64,000 nt of DNA, from positions 2,294,001 through 2,358,000 of the forward strand of contig NZ_CP029194.1 of NCBI RefSeq assembly GCF_008642375.1, read 5' to 3'. The DNA is from Streptomyces venezuelae (lineage in GTDB: Bacteria > Actinomycetota > Actinomycetes > Streptomycetales > Streptomycetaceae). The position numbers were made by a program, and so were the translations under genes. The first letter of the stretch is position 1, and every line of letters starts with the position of its first letter. Shown here piece by piece: positions 18,126 through 26,669 of the stretch. The notes beneath the pieces were generated by a model that saw nothing but the letters and a program-made list of their open reading frames with translations, searched no databases and was not told where the DNA came from.

Positions 18126-18450
18126 GGCTCGGTGTCCTCCCGCTGTAACGGTTGCGTTGCACATCGGGGCGTCGTGGAGCCGCCGCAAGGGCCTTCCTGA
18201 ACGCCGCCGTTGTGTCCCCCGTACGTACCAACGACGGGAACTGCCGGGGATCACGGGCCGGTGGCAAGAACTTGGCGTGTCCCGGATCACGGCACGGCAA
18301 CGGCTGAACGACAGTCGGAACCGGCGGCGGGGCGGGTACCGTCCCCTCCGGCACCGGCATAGTTGGGGGCCGTCGGTCGCCGTCCGTGAGGTCGGGGACC
18401 GCCGTTCACCCATTGCACACACGTAGATGTAGTCCCAGGGGGATCACGAG
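18126..18450. other. Divergent intergenic region, siderophore operon / serine protease
   Basis: This is 325 bp without a gene. It holds the inverted repeat at 18144-18161 and three scattered copies of GGATCACG (near 18249, 18282 and 18440). I saw no TTAGGTTAGG-like iron box and no confident -35/-10 pair. Confidence 0.5.
18144..18161. promoter_or_regulatory. Inverted repeat, possible operator of the siderophore operon
   Basis: TGTAACG-N4-CGTTGCA, matching at 6 of 7 positions per arm, 19-36 bp before the aminotransferase GTG. The size and position suit a dimeric repressor. It does not resemble the DmdR1/DtxR iron box. The regulator is unknown. Confidence 0.35.
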
Positions 18451-19629
18451 ATGCGATCGATTCGTCCGCTGCTGATGGCGGCTTCCGCCGTCGCGGCGCT
18501 GACGCTCACCGCGACGGCCTGCGGCCCGACCGAGGACGTGGGCGCGGGAGACAAGCCCAGCGCGCCCACGAGCCTGAACCCGGCTGACAAGATCAAGATT
18601 CCGGAGGACCTGAAGGAGCGTCTGAAGGAACACGGGATCGACCTCGACAAGTGGCGCGACGGCGAGTGGAAGAACTGGGACCGCGACAAGTGGCTCCGTG
18701 AGGCCAAGGACTTCGTCAACCCGATCATCGAGGACCTCTGGGACCCGGACCGCATGCGGGACGCCGAGCGCCCCGACAAGCCGGTCGAGGAGGAGGACAT
18801 CTCGGGTGACGAGGGTGTCACCGACCCGACTCCGGCCGCGGTCAAGGCGAAGGCCGTCGCCCCGAAGTACCACGGCAACGCCGCCGAGGCCGGAAAGGTC
18901 TTCTTCGACGGCCCCGAGGGCTCGATGGTCTGCTCGGCCACCGTGGTGCAGGACCCGGCCCACCCGGGCAAGTCCAACATGGTCTGGACGGCCGGGCACT
19001 GCGTGCACAAGGGCAAGCAGGGCGGCTGGTACCGCAACATCGCCTTCGTGCCCTCGTACAACGACTCCGCGCTGCCGACCTCCGCACTGGAGAAGGCGAC
19101 GCGGGAGCAGGTCGCTCCCTACGGCGTGTGGTGGGCGGACTGGGTCAAGACCTCCGACGAGTGGATCGCCGAGGGCGCGTCCACGGGCGGCGCCGGTGCC
19201 CCGTACGACTTCGCGGTCATCCAGGTGACGCCGGAGAAGGGCGGCTCGGGCAAGTCGCTGGAGGAGACGGTCGGTTCGGCGCTCCCGGTGGACTTCAACG
19301 CGCCGGCCGTGCCGAAGATCGCGAGCCTGACGGCGACCGGCTACCCGGCGGCGCCGCCGTTCGACGGCCAGAAGATGTTCCAGTGCCAGGACAAGCCGGG
19401 CCGGCTGTCGCTGAAGGCGGAGCAGCCGACGATGTACCGGATCGGCTGCACCATGACCGGTGGTTCGTCCGGTGGTGGCTGGGTGGCCCAGGGCAGCGAC
19501 GGCAAGCCGGCGCTGGTGTCGAACACCTCGATCGGCCCGGCGACGGCCGGCTGGCTCGCGGGTCCGCGACTCGGACCTGAGGCCAAGGCGATCTTCGACG
19601 AGGTCAGCAAGAAGTACGCCGGGCAGTAG
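18451..19629 (+). CDS. Trypsin-like serine protease, predicted lipoprotein (copy 1)
   Basis: A 392-residue exported protein. A signal peptide with a lipobox-like LTATAC puts the lipid-bearing cysteine at about residue 24. A charged, lysine-rich segment follows (DLKERLKEHGIDLDKWRDG), then a chymotrypsin-fold domain with His in VWTAGHCVHKG, Asp in PYDFAVIQV and Ser in GCTMTGGSSGGGW. It starts at an ATG behind AGGGGGA. Copy 2 lies immediately downstream with the same architecture. Targets are unknown; a cell-surface role is inferred from the lipobox. The protein resembles the V8-like/trypsin-like peptidases common in Streptomyces secretomes. Confidence 0.87.
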   Translation: MRSIRPLLMAASAVAALTLTATACGPTEDVGAGDKPSAPTSLNPADKIKIPEDLKERLKEHGIDLDKWRDGEWKNWDRDKWLREAKDFVNPIIEDLWDPDRMRDAERPDKPVEEEDISGDEGVTDPTPAAVKAKAVAPKYHGNAAEAGKVFFDGPEGSMVCSATVVQDPAHPGKSNMVWTAGHCVHKGKQGGWYRNIAFVPSYNDSALPTSALEKATREQVAPYGVWWADWVKTSDEWIAEGASTGGAGAPYDFAVIQVTPEKGGSGKSLEETVGSALPVDFNAPAVPKIASLTATGYPAAPPFDGQKMFQCQDKPGRLSLKAEQPTMYRIGCTMTGGSSGGGWVAQGSDGKPALVSNTSIGPATAGWLAGPRLGPEAKAIFDEVSKKYAGQ

Positions 19630-19638
19630 GCACGGCAC

Positions 19639-19666
19639 GGAGGCGGGGCCCATGGGTCCCGCCTCC
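19639..19666 (+). terminator. Hairpin between the tandem protease genes
   Basis: 9 bp arms GGAGGCGGG/CCCGCCTCC, extended inward by a G-U pair and CCC/GGG, starting about 10 bp after the copy 1 stop. It probably gives each protease gene its own transcript. Confidence 0.65.
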
Positions 19667-19729
19667 ACCCATGTCCGGCCGACGGCCCGCGTCCCGGACG
19701 CGGAACACCTCACAGGGGGAATGCACCTC

Positions 19730-20902
19730 ATGCGTTCTGTACGACTCATATCCGCCGCACTCGGCGTGGCCACGGCGCTCGCGCTGACCGCCACGGCCTG
19801 CGGCCCCACCGAGACCCCGGCCGCCGACGCGCCGGCCGTGGGGGCGAGCAGCTCCACGCCCGCCGCCGACGGCGCCGGTGACGGTGACGACCTCGCCAAG
19901 GACCTCGCCGACAAGCTGAAGAAGCACGGCGTCGACCTGGACAAGTGGAAGGACGGCGAGTGGAAGAACTGGGACAAGGCGACCTGGCTCCGTGAGGCCG
20001 AGGACTTCGTCAACCCGGTGATCGACGGCCTCTGGGATCCGACGCGTATGCAGTCGGCGAAGAGCCCGGATCAGACGATCACCGCGCAGGCCGGCGCGAG
20101 CGGCACCGACCCGACGCCCCGGCCCGTCAACGCGCAGCGCGAGAAGACGCCTTACCATCGCAACGCGGCCCCGGTAGGGAAGATCTTCTTCGACTCGCCC
20201 GAGGGCCACATGGTCTGCTCCGGCACCATCGTGAAGGACCCGCGCCGGCCCGGGAAGTCCAACATGGTCTGGACGGCCGGACACTGCGTCCACGCGGGCA
20301 AGAGCGGCGGCTGGTACCGCAACATCACCTTCGTGCCGGCCTACAACGACCTCGGCAAGTCGCCCTCGGCCCTGCGCAACGCGCAGCCGCACGAGATCGC
20401 GCCCTACGGCCAGTACTGGGCCGACTGGGCGGTGACCTCGGGTGACTGGATCCAGCGCGGCGGTTCGAACCAGGCCTGGCCGTACGACTACGCCGTGCTG
20501 CACGTGCAGCCCGAGCGGGGCGGCAAGTCGCTGGAGGAGACCGTCGGCGCCGCGCTGCCGGTCGACTTCTCCGCGCCGACGGCCGCGCAGGCCGGGACGA
20601 TGGGCGCCTGGGGCTACCCGCAGGCGCCGCCGTACAACGGCCTGATCATGCACAAGTGCCTCGACCGCGCGACGCGGCTCACCACGGCCCCGGCCACGCC
20701 GACGATGTACCGGATCGGCTGCACGATGACCGCCGGTTCCTCGGGCGGCGGCTGGTTCCGTGTCCTGCCGAACGGGAAGACGGCCCTCGTGTCGAACACC
20801 TCGATCGGCCCGGCCGGCGGCAACGGCTGGCTCGCCGGACCACAGTTGGGCCGGGGCGCCAAGGCGGCGCACGAGATGGTCAGCAAGAAGTTCGCCCGCT
20901 GA
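19730..20902 (+). CDS. Trypsin-like serine protease, predicted lipoprotein (copy 2)
   Basis: 390 residues, colinear with copy 1: the same signal and lipobox (ALTATACGPTE), the same basic segment (KKHGVDLDKWKDGEWKNWD), and the triad His in WTAGHCVHAG, Asp in PYDYAVLHV and Ser in GCTMTAGSSGGGW. I chose the ATG at 19730, since CAGGGGGA ends 9 bases before it; the ATG at 19721 would abut the ribosome-binding site. The proteins are clearly homologous throughout but differ at many positions, so the duplication is not recent. It has its own upstream hairpin and a strong downstream terminator. Confidence 0.87.
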   Translation: MRSVRLISAALGVATALALTATACGPTETPAADAPAVGASSSTPAADGAGDGDDLAKDLADKLKKHGVDLDKWKDGEWKNWDKATWLREAEDFVNPVIDGLWDPTRMQSAKSPDQTITAQAGASGTDPTPRPVNAQREKTPYHRNAAPVGKIFFDSPEGHMVCSGTIVKDPRRPGKSNMVWTAGHCVHAGKSGGWYRNITFVPAYNDLGKSPSALRNAQPHEIAPYGQYWADWAVTSGDWIQRGGSNQAWPYDYAVLHVQPERGGKSLEETVGAALPVDFSAPTAAQAGTMGAWGYPQAPPYNGLIMHKCLDRATRLTTAPATPTMYRIGCTMTAGSSGGGWFRVLPNGKTALVSNTSIGPAGGNGWLAGPQLGRGAKAAHEMVSKKFAR

Positions 20903-20937
20903 CCCGAGGGACACCGCGTACGGCACCGCATCACCAA

Positions 20938-20983
20938 AGAGGGCGCTGCCCCCTCCCCGTCGAGGGAGGGGGCAGCGCCCTCT
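20938..20983. terminator. Hairpin terminator between protease copy 2 and hflX
   Basis: A perfect 20 bp stem (arms 20938-20957 and 20964-20983, AGAGGGCGCTGCCCCCTCCC) with a 6-nt loop, between convergent genes. It is one of the strongest hairpins in the window. Confidence 0.88.
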
Positions 20984-21001
20984 GTGATCGTTCGCCGTGG
21001 G

Positions 21002-22495
21002 TCAGTGCGCGGCGGGAACGTACGGCGCGAGCATCGCCGCCAGCTCCTCGTGCACCCGGGCCTTCAGCAGGGTGCCCTCCGGGGTGTGCTCCTCGGACTC
21101 CACCTCGCCCTCGGCGTGCACCCGCGAGACGAGACCGCCCTGCGTGTACGGCACGAGGGCTTCGAGCTCGACCTCGGGGCGCGGCAGTTCGGCGTCGATG
21201 AGCGCGAGCAGCTGCTCGATGCCCTGACCCGAACGGGCCGAGACCGCGATGGAGTGCTTCTCCATCCGCAGCAGACGCTGGAGGACCAGCGGGTCCGCCG
21301 CGTCCGCCTTGTTGACGACGACGATCTCCTTGACGTTCACCGCGCCGACGTCCCGGAAGACCTCGCGCACGGCGGCGAGCTGCTCCTCCGGAGCCGGGTG
21401 GGAGCCGTCCACGACGTGCAGGATGAGGTCGGACTCGCCGACCTCCTCCATGGTGGAGCGGAACGCCTCGACCAGGTGGTGCGGCAGGTGCCGGACAAAG
21501 CCGACGGTGTCGGCCAGGGTGTAGACGCGGCCGGTGGGCGTCTCGGCCCGGCGCACGGTCGGGTCGAGGGTCGCGAACAGGGCGTTCTCCACGAGCACGC
21601 CCGCCCCGGTGAGGCGGTTGAGCAGGGAGGACTTGCCCGCGTTGGTGTATCCGGCGATGGCGACCGACGGCACCTTGTTGCGCCGGCGCTCCTGCCGCTT
21701 GATGTCGCGGCCGGTCTTCATCTCCGCGATCTCCCGGCGCATCTTCGCCATCTTCTCGCGGATGCGGCGCCGGTCGGTCTCGATCTTGGTCTCACCGGGA
21801 CCACGGGTGGCCATGCCGCCACCGCCGCCGCCACCCATCTGACGGGACAGCGACTGACCCCAGCCTCGCAGTCGCGGCAGCATGTACTGCATCTGCGCGA
21901 GCGCGACCTGTGCCTTGCCCTCTCGGGACTTGGCGTGCTGGGCGAAGATGTCGAGGATGAGGGCGGTCCGGTCGACCACCTTCACCTTGACGACGTCTTC
22001 GAGGGCGATGAGCTGGCCGGGGCTGAGCTCGCCGTCGCAGACGACGGTGTCGGCGCCGGTCTCGACGACGATGTCGCGCAGCTCGCGCGCCTTGCCGGAG
22101 CCGATGAAGGTCGCCGGGTCCGGCTTGTCACGGCGCTGGATCACGCCGTCGAGCACGAGGGCGCCCGCCGTCTCGGCGAGGGCCGCGAGCTCCGCCAGGG
22201 AGTTCTCCGCGTCCTGCACGGTCCCCGAGGTCCAGACGCCGACCAGCACGACGCGCTCGAGGCGCAGCTGGCGGTACTCGACCTCGGTGACGTCCTCGAG
22301 CTCGGTGGAGAGGCCCGCGACACGGCGCAGGGCCGCACGCTCGGAGCGGTCGAACTGGTCGCCGTCCCGCTCTCCGTCGATCTCGTGGCTCCAGGCGACG
22401 TCCTCTTCCATCAGGGCATCGGCCCGAAGGCTCTCGGTACGGTTCGTCTCCGCGAAGCGCTGCTCGTCCTGGGAAGGGGAAGAAGAGGAGGTCAT
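21002..22495 (-). CDS. hflX: Ribosome-associated GTPase HflX
   Basis: A 497-residue HflX. The N-terminal HflX domain contains FIGSGKARELRDIV and DRTALILDIFAQHAKSREGK. The glycine-rich linker (MGGGGGGGMATRGPGETKIE) precedes the GTPase domain with G1 AGYTNAGKSSLLNRL, G3 DTVGFVRHLP and G4 VVNKAD. HflX binds the 50S subunit and splits or rescues stalled ribosomes. I chose the ATG at 22495 (MTSSSSPS) because AAGGAC precedes it; the frame is open 63 bases further. It lies 141 bp downstream of the M1 peptidase gene on the same strand and is convergent with the proteases. Confidence 0.96.
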   Translation of the reverse strand: MTSSSSPSQDEQRFAETNRTESLRADALMEEDVAWSHEIDGERDGDQFDRSERAALRRVAGLSTELEDVTEVEYRQLRLERVVLVGVWTSGTVQDAENSLAELAALAETAGALVLDGVIQRRDKPDPATFIGSGKARELRDIVVETGADTVVCDGELSPGQLIALEDVVKVKVVDRTALILDIFAQHAKSREGKAQVALAQMQYMLPRLRGWGQSLSRQMGGGGGGGMATRGPGETKIETDRRRIREKMAKMRREIAEMKTGRDIKRQERRRNKVPSVAIAGYTNAGKSSLLNRLTGAGVLVENALFATLDPTVRRAETPTGRVYTLADTVGFVRHLPHHLVEAFRSTMEEVGESDLILHVVDGSHPAPEEQLAAVREVFRDVGAVNVKEIVVVNKADAADPLVLQRLLRMEKHSIAVSARSGQGIEQLLALIDAELPRPEVELEALVPYTQGGLVSRVHAEGEVESEEHTPEGTLLKARVHEELAAMLAPYVPAAH

Positions 22496-22636
22496 TGGGT
22501 CCTTACGTCGAAATGACGTCGCCTGACAGCGACGAAGTTGAATCTGTATCCGTCGCAACGCGTGACGGCACCGGAAGATTCCCGGTTCCGGCCGCGTCGC
22601 CGACCTGACGATGGTGGCACGGCCCTGCCGTGCCCG

Positions 22637-24127
22637 TCACCCGGGTTTCGCCGCCGTCCTGACGGCCTCGGCCGGGCGGGAGCGCCAGTCGGGGTGCCCG
22701 GGCATGGGCGGGGTCTTGGCCGCGTACAGCCAGTCACGGAAGAAGGCGGTGAGGTCCCGTCCCGCGATCTCGCCGGCCAGCGCCGTGAAGTCGGCGGTGG
22801 TGGCCGTGGAGTCCCGGTGGTCGGCGACCCAGCGGCGCTCCAGGCGCCCGAAGGCCTCGGTGCCGATCTCCTGGCGGAGGGCGTAGAGGACGAGGGCGCT
22901 GCCGTCGTAGACGACGGGCCGGAAGAGGCTGATCTTGTGGCCGGGCGAGGGCGGCTCGGGGGCGGCGGGCGGGCCGCCGTCGGCCCGCCACCCGTCGGAG
23001 GCCGCATAGGCCGCCTTCATGCGCTGCTCCATGGACTTGCCGGCCTTCTCCTCCGCGTAGAGGGCCTCGTACCAGCTCGCGTGTCCTTCGTTGAGCCAGA
23101 GGTCGGACCAGGTGCGGGGCGAGACGCTGTCGCCGAACCACTGGTGGGCCAGCTCGTGGACCATGATCGAGTCGACGTACCACTCCGGGTAGCCCGGCTC
23201 CGTGAAGAGGCCGCGCTCGAAGAGGGAGAGGGTCTGCGTCTCCAGCTCGAAGCCCGTGTCGGCGTCGGCGACGAGCACGCCGTACGTCTCGAAGGGGTAC
23301 GGGCCGACCTGCCGCTCCATCCATTCCAGCTGGCCGGGGGTCTTGCGGAGCCAGGGCTCCATCAGCTCCCGGTCGGCGGTCCGCACCACGTCCCGCAGGG
23401 GCAGGCCGCCGGGGCCGGTCCGGTGCACGACGGTGGAGCTGCCGATGGAGACCTGGGCGAGCTCCGTGGCCATCGGGTGGCGTGTGCGGTACGTCCAGGT
23501 GGTGGTGGCGCCGTGGTCGACACGGCCGGCGGGCAGGCCGTTGGCGACGGCGGTGAGCGTGCTGGGGGCGGTGATCCGGAAGGTGAAGTACGCCTTGTCG
23601 GCGGGGTGGTCGTTGGAGGGGAAGACGCGGTGGGCGGCGTCCGCCTGGTTGGCCATGGCGAGGCCGTCGCCGGTGCGCACCCAGCCGCCGGTGTCGGCGG
23701 GTCCTGTGGGGTCGCTGGTGTGGGTGACGGTGATCTCGATCTGCTCGCCGGCGTCGACCGGCACGGCGGGGGTGATGATCAGGTCCTCGCCGCGGCCGGT
23801 GTACGCGGCCGGGATGTCGTCGACGGTGACGGCGGAGACGGTCCCGTGGGTGAAGTCGAGGTTGAGCCGCTCCAGGTCCGCGGTGACGCGGGCGTCGATC
23901 CTGGTCACGGCGGCGAGCGGCTTCGTGTTGACCCCCGGATAGGTGAGGTCGAGGTCGTACGCGAGGACGTCGTAGCCGGGGTTGCCGAGGTGCGGGAAGA
24001 GCGGGTCGCCGATGCCGAGCGGCGCCGGGGCGGGCAGCGCGGCGGCGACGAGCCCGGTCGAGGCGGCGACGAGGACGGCGGCACGGAGCCAGCGCGCACG
24101 GGGCAGGGGGTTTCGGACGAGCGGCAT
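22637..24127 (-). CDS. Secreted M1-family zinc metallopeptidase
   Basis: A 496-residue M1 (gluzincin) peptidase, an aminopeptidase-N-like fold without the large C-terminal helical domain. A Sec signal peptide (LRAAVLVAASTGLVAAALPAPA) is followed by the N-terminal beta domain. The catalytic domain has the zinc site HELAHQWFGDS and the third ligand Glu in LWLNEGHASWYEA, 18 residues on. The exopeptidase GxMEN-type motif is not obvious, so aminopeptidase specificity is uncertain. The start is the ATG behind GGAAAGGCC. It is 155 bp downstream of the RSH gene; a G-rich repeat lies in that gap. Confidence 0.9.
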   Translation of the reverse strand: MPLVRNPLPRARWLRAAVLVAASTGLVAAALPAPAPLGIGDPLFPHLGNPGYDVLAYDLDLTYPGVNTKPLAAVTRIDARVTADLERLNLDFTHGTVSAVTVDDIPAAYTGRGEDLIITPAVPVDAGEQIEITVTHTSDPTGPADTGGWVRTGDGLAMANQADAAHRVFPSNDHPADKAYFTFRITAPSTLTAVANGLPAGRVDHGATTTWTYRTRHPMATELAQVSIGSSTVVHRTGPGGLPLRDVVRTADRELMEPWLRKTPGQLEWMERQVGPYPFETYGVLVADADTGFELETQTLSLFERGLFTEPGYPEWYVDSIMVHELAHQWFGDSVSPRTWSDLWLNEGHASWYEALYAEEKAGKSMEQRMKAAYAASDGWRADGGPPAAPEPPSPGHKISLFRPVVYDGSALVLYALRQEIGTEAFGRLERRWVADHRDSTATTADFTALAGEIAGRDLTAFFRDWLYAAKTPPMPGHPDWRSRPAEAVRTAAKPG

Positions 24128-24250
24128 GGGCCAGGCCTTTCCGGAGGACTGGCCCTACGGCTACCAGGGGATTCCCCGCCGCACGGGGCGGCGCGCTCGC
24201 CCGCCACCCGAAGGGGTCATGCCTGATCGTGTCGTGTCGTGCCGCGCGGT

Positions 24251-24270
24251 GGGTGGGTGGGTGGGTGGGT
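24251..24270 (+). repeat. (GGGT)5 G-quadruplex-type repeat
   Basis: Five perfect GGGT units in the 155 bp gap between the RSH gene and the M1 peptidase gene, preceded by a short TCGTG repeat near 24228. G-runs of three with 1-nt loops are the classic parallel G-quadruplex motif. The G-rich strand is the plus strand, so the transcript of the flanking minus-strand genes would carry the C-rich version. Confidence 0.8.
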
Positions 24271-24282
24271 CGGCGTGCGGCG

Positions 24283-26529
24283 TCAGGAATCGCGCGGCTC
24301 CGTCCTCCCCCGTCGCCGGGCGCGGTTCACGTCGTACACGCCCGGCACGTCCCGCATGGCGCGCATCAGTGCGGGGAGACCGGCCGCGTCGGGGAGGTGG
24401 AGGGTGTACGTGTGACGGACACGCTGTTCGCTGGGCGGCTCGACGGTCGCGGCGACGACCGCAGCACCGGCGGTGGCGATGGCCTCGGTGAGGTCGGCGA
24501 GGAGGCGGGGCCGGCCGAAGGACTCGGCGACGAGCGTGACCCGGCACTGGGCGGTGTCGCCCCAGCGGACGGCGACGGGCTCGCGGCCCACGCCGCGCAT
24601 GGTCTCGACGGCCGCGCAGCCGGCCCGGTGGACGGTGACCGAGCCGCCGCGGACACGGAATCCGGTGATCTCGTCGGGCGGTACGGGGGTGCAGCAGCCG
24701 GCGGGGCGGACGACGGCGGGCGGCTCGCCGTCCAGGTCGGCGTGGAGGACGGCGCCGGAGCGCCGGTCGGCCGGGACGTTGACCCGGGGCCTGGGGCCCG
24801 CGTCGGCGGGGGCCGCGGCGGCCTCGGGGTGGGCCTGGAGCCAGCCGCTGATCGCGATCCGGGCGGCGGCGGTGCGGGCGTGGTCGAGCCACTCGGGAGA
24901 GGGCCCGGACACGGTGTCCTGGGCGAGCAGCAGCTGGACGGTGTCCCCGTCGCCGAGGACGGTGCTCAGGGGGGCGAGGCGGCCGTTGACCCGTGCCCCG
25001 AGACAGCCGTGGGCGGCCTCGCCGTGCTGGGCGTAGGCGGCGTCCACACAGCTGGCTCCGGCGGGCAGGCTGATCGGCCCGGGGGCGCTGCCGTCGGCGC
25101 TGAAGACGGTGATCTCGTCGTCCTCGGCGAGGTGGGCGCGGAGCGAGCTCCAGAAGGTGTCGGGGTCGGGGGCGGACTGCTGCCAGTCGAGGAGTCGGGA
25201 GAGCCAGCCGGGGCGGGTGGGGTCGACGCGCTCGCCGTCCTCGGGCTGCGGGTCGAGGGTCGGGACGGGGGCCGGGACGGGGGCCGGGACGGGGCCGGAG
25301 GCGGCGGGAGGGGCGGGCCGCCCCGGGGGCGGTGTCGGACCGGCGTACGGTTCCTGACCCGCGTACGGATTGCCGAGGGCGACGACTCCGGCCTCCGCGA
25401 CCGTGTGCATCCGGTGGGTCCTGATGAGGATCTCGGCCACGGCCCCGTCGGGGGCGGCGATCGCGGTGTGCAGCGACTGGTACAGGTTGAACTTGGGGGC
25501 CGCGATGAAGTCCTTGAACTCGGAGATCACCGGAGTGAAGCAGGTGTGGAGCTCACCGAGGACCCCGTAGCAGTCGGCGTCCTCGGCGACGAGGACGAGG
25601 AGCCGCCCGAAGTCGCAGCCGCGCAGTTCGCCGCGCTTGAGGCGGACGCGGTGCACGGAGACGAAGTGCCGTGGCCGGACGAGGACCTCGGCACCGATGC
25701 CGGCTTCGCGCAGGACGGCGCCGACCTGTTCGGCCACGGCGTCGAGGGCGTCCCCCGCGTGGGAGTTGCCGGCGATGAGCGCGCGGGTGTTCTCGTACTC
25801 CTCGGGGTGGAGGATCGCGAAGACGAGGTCCTCCAGCTCGGTCTTGAGGGCCTGGACCCCGAGCCGTTCCGCGAGGGGGATGAGGAAGTCCCGGGTGACC
25901 TTGGCGATCCTGGCCTGCTTCTCGGCGCGCATCACGCCGAGGGTCCGCATGTTGTGGAGGCGGTCGGCGAGTTTGATCGACATGACGCGGACGTCGTTGC
26001 CGGTGGCGACGAGCATCTTGCGGAAGGTCTCGGGCTCGGCGGCGGCGCCGTAGTCGATCTTCTCCACCTTGGTGACGCCGTCGACGAGGTAGGCGACCTC
26101 GTCGCCGAACTCCCGGCGCACCTGGTCGAGGGTCACGTCGGTGTCCTCGACGGTGTCGTGGAGGAGGGAGGCGGTCAGGGTGGTGGTCTCCGCGCCGAGT
26201 TCGGCGAGGATGAGGGTGACCGCGAGCGGGTGCGTGATGTACGGCTCGCCGCTCTTGCGGAACTGGCCGCGGTGCGAGGACTCGGCGAGGACGTAGGCAC
26301 GGCGCAGCACCGCGAGGTCGGCCTCGGGGTGGTGGGCCCGGTGTGCCTCGGCGACATGGCTGATGGCGTCGGGCAGCCGGTCACGGGGGGCAGGTCCGGC
26401 GGTGGCGCCCAGCAAGGCGGCGCGGCCGAGGCGGCGCAGGTCGATGCGGGCGCGTCCGCGTCTGCGGACGGTCGTGTCGGTGACGGCGGCGTCGGCCGCG
26501 CTCACAGGGTTGGTGGCCTCTGCGCTCAT
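24283..26529 (-). CDS. rshA: RSH-family (p)ppGpp hydrolase/synthetase (RshA-like)
   Basis: A 748-residue long RSH protein. The order is a variable N-terminus; an HD hydrolase domain with LTASLLHDTVEDTD and KLADRLHNMRTLG; a synthetase-like domain (about residues 240-400); a proline-rich linker (PAPVPAPVPTLDP); a TGS domain (EITVFSADGSAPGP); and a C-terminal ACT domain. The hydrolase motifs look intact. The synthetase keeps YQSLHT and a Glu in EILIRT, but RFKDYI has become EFKDFI and the DLxAxR arginine is lost. The start at 26529 has GGAGGTG. From memory this position matches S. coelicolor rshA, which sits apart from relA. It probably tunes ppGpp mainly by degradation. Confidence 0.92.
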   Translation of the reverse strand: MSAEATNPVSAADAAVTDTTVRRRGRARIDLRRLGRAALLGATAGPAPRDRLPDAISHVAEAHRAHHPEADLAVLRRAYVLAESSHRGQFRKSGEPYITHPLAVTLILAELGAETTTLTASLLHDTVEDTDVTLDQVRREFGDEVAYLVDGVTKVEKIDYGAAAEPETFRKMLVATGNDVRVMSIKLADRLHNMRTLGVMRAEKQARIAKVTRDFLIPLAERLGVQALKTELEDLVFAILHPEEYENTRALIAGNSHAGDALDAVAEQVGAVLREAGIGAEVLVRPRHFVSVHRVRLKRGELRGCDFGRLLVLVAEDADCYGVLGELHTCFTPVISEFKDFIAAPKFNLYQSLHTAIAAPDGAVAEILIRTHRMHTVAEAGVVALGNPYAGQEPYAGPTPPPGRPAPPAASGPVPAPVPAPVPTLDPQPEDGERVDPTRPGWLSRLLDWQQSAPDPDTFWSSLRAHLAEDDEITVFSADGSAPGPISLPAGASCVDAAYAQHGEAAHGCLGARVNGRLAPLSTVLGDGDTVQLLLAQDTVSGPSPEWLDHARTAAARIAISGWLQAHPEAAAAPADAGPRPRVNVPADRRSGAVLHADLDGEPPAVVRPAGCCTPVPPDEITGFRVRGGSVTVHRAGCAAVETMRGVGREPVAVRWGDTAQCRVTLVAESFGRPRLLADLTEAIATAGAAVVAATVEPPSEQRVRHTYTLHLPDAAGLPALMRAMRDVPGVYDVNRARRRGRTEPRDS

Positions 26530-26669
26530 GGGGCACCTCCGGCAACGTCGACCGGCGGTGGGCGGGCCAGGCGAGCCCTGGGGGCCGGTGCTTGATGCTA
26601 CCGACCCCACCACGTGGCGCAGTCACGCTCTCGCTCAGCGTGAACCGGATCACCCATTCGAGCGACAAA

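Noticed and set aside
16651..18360. An in-frame 570-codon extension of the proximal siderophore synthetase
   Set aside because: The extension is Arg/Pro-rich shadow of the aminotransferase gene; the GTG at 16650 has a proper ribosome-binding site.
18126..18450. DmdR1/IdeR iron box for the siderophore operon
   Set aside because: No 19-bp TTAGGTTAGGCTAACCTAA-like sequence with acceptable match was found.
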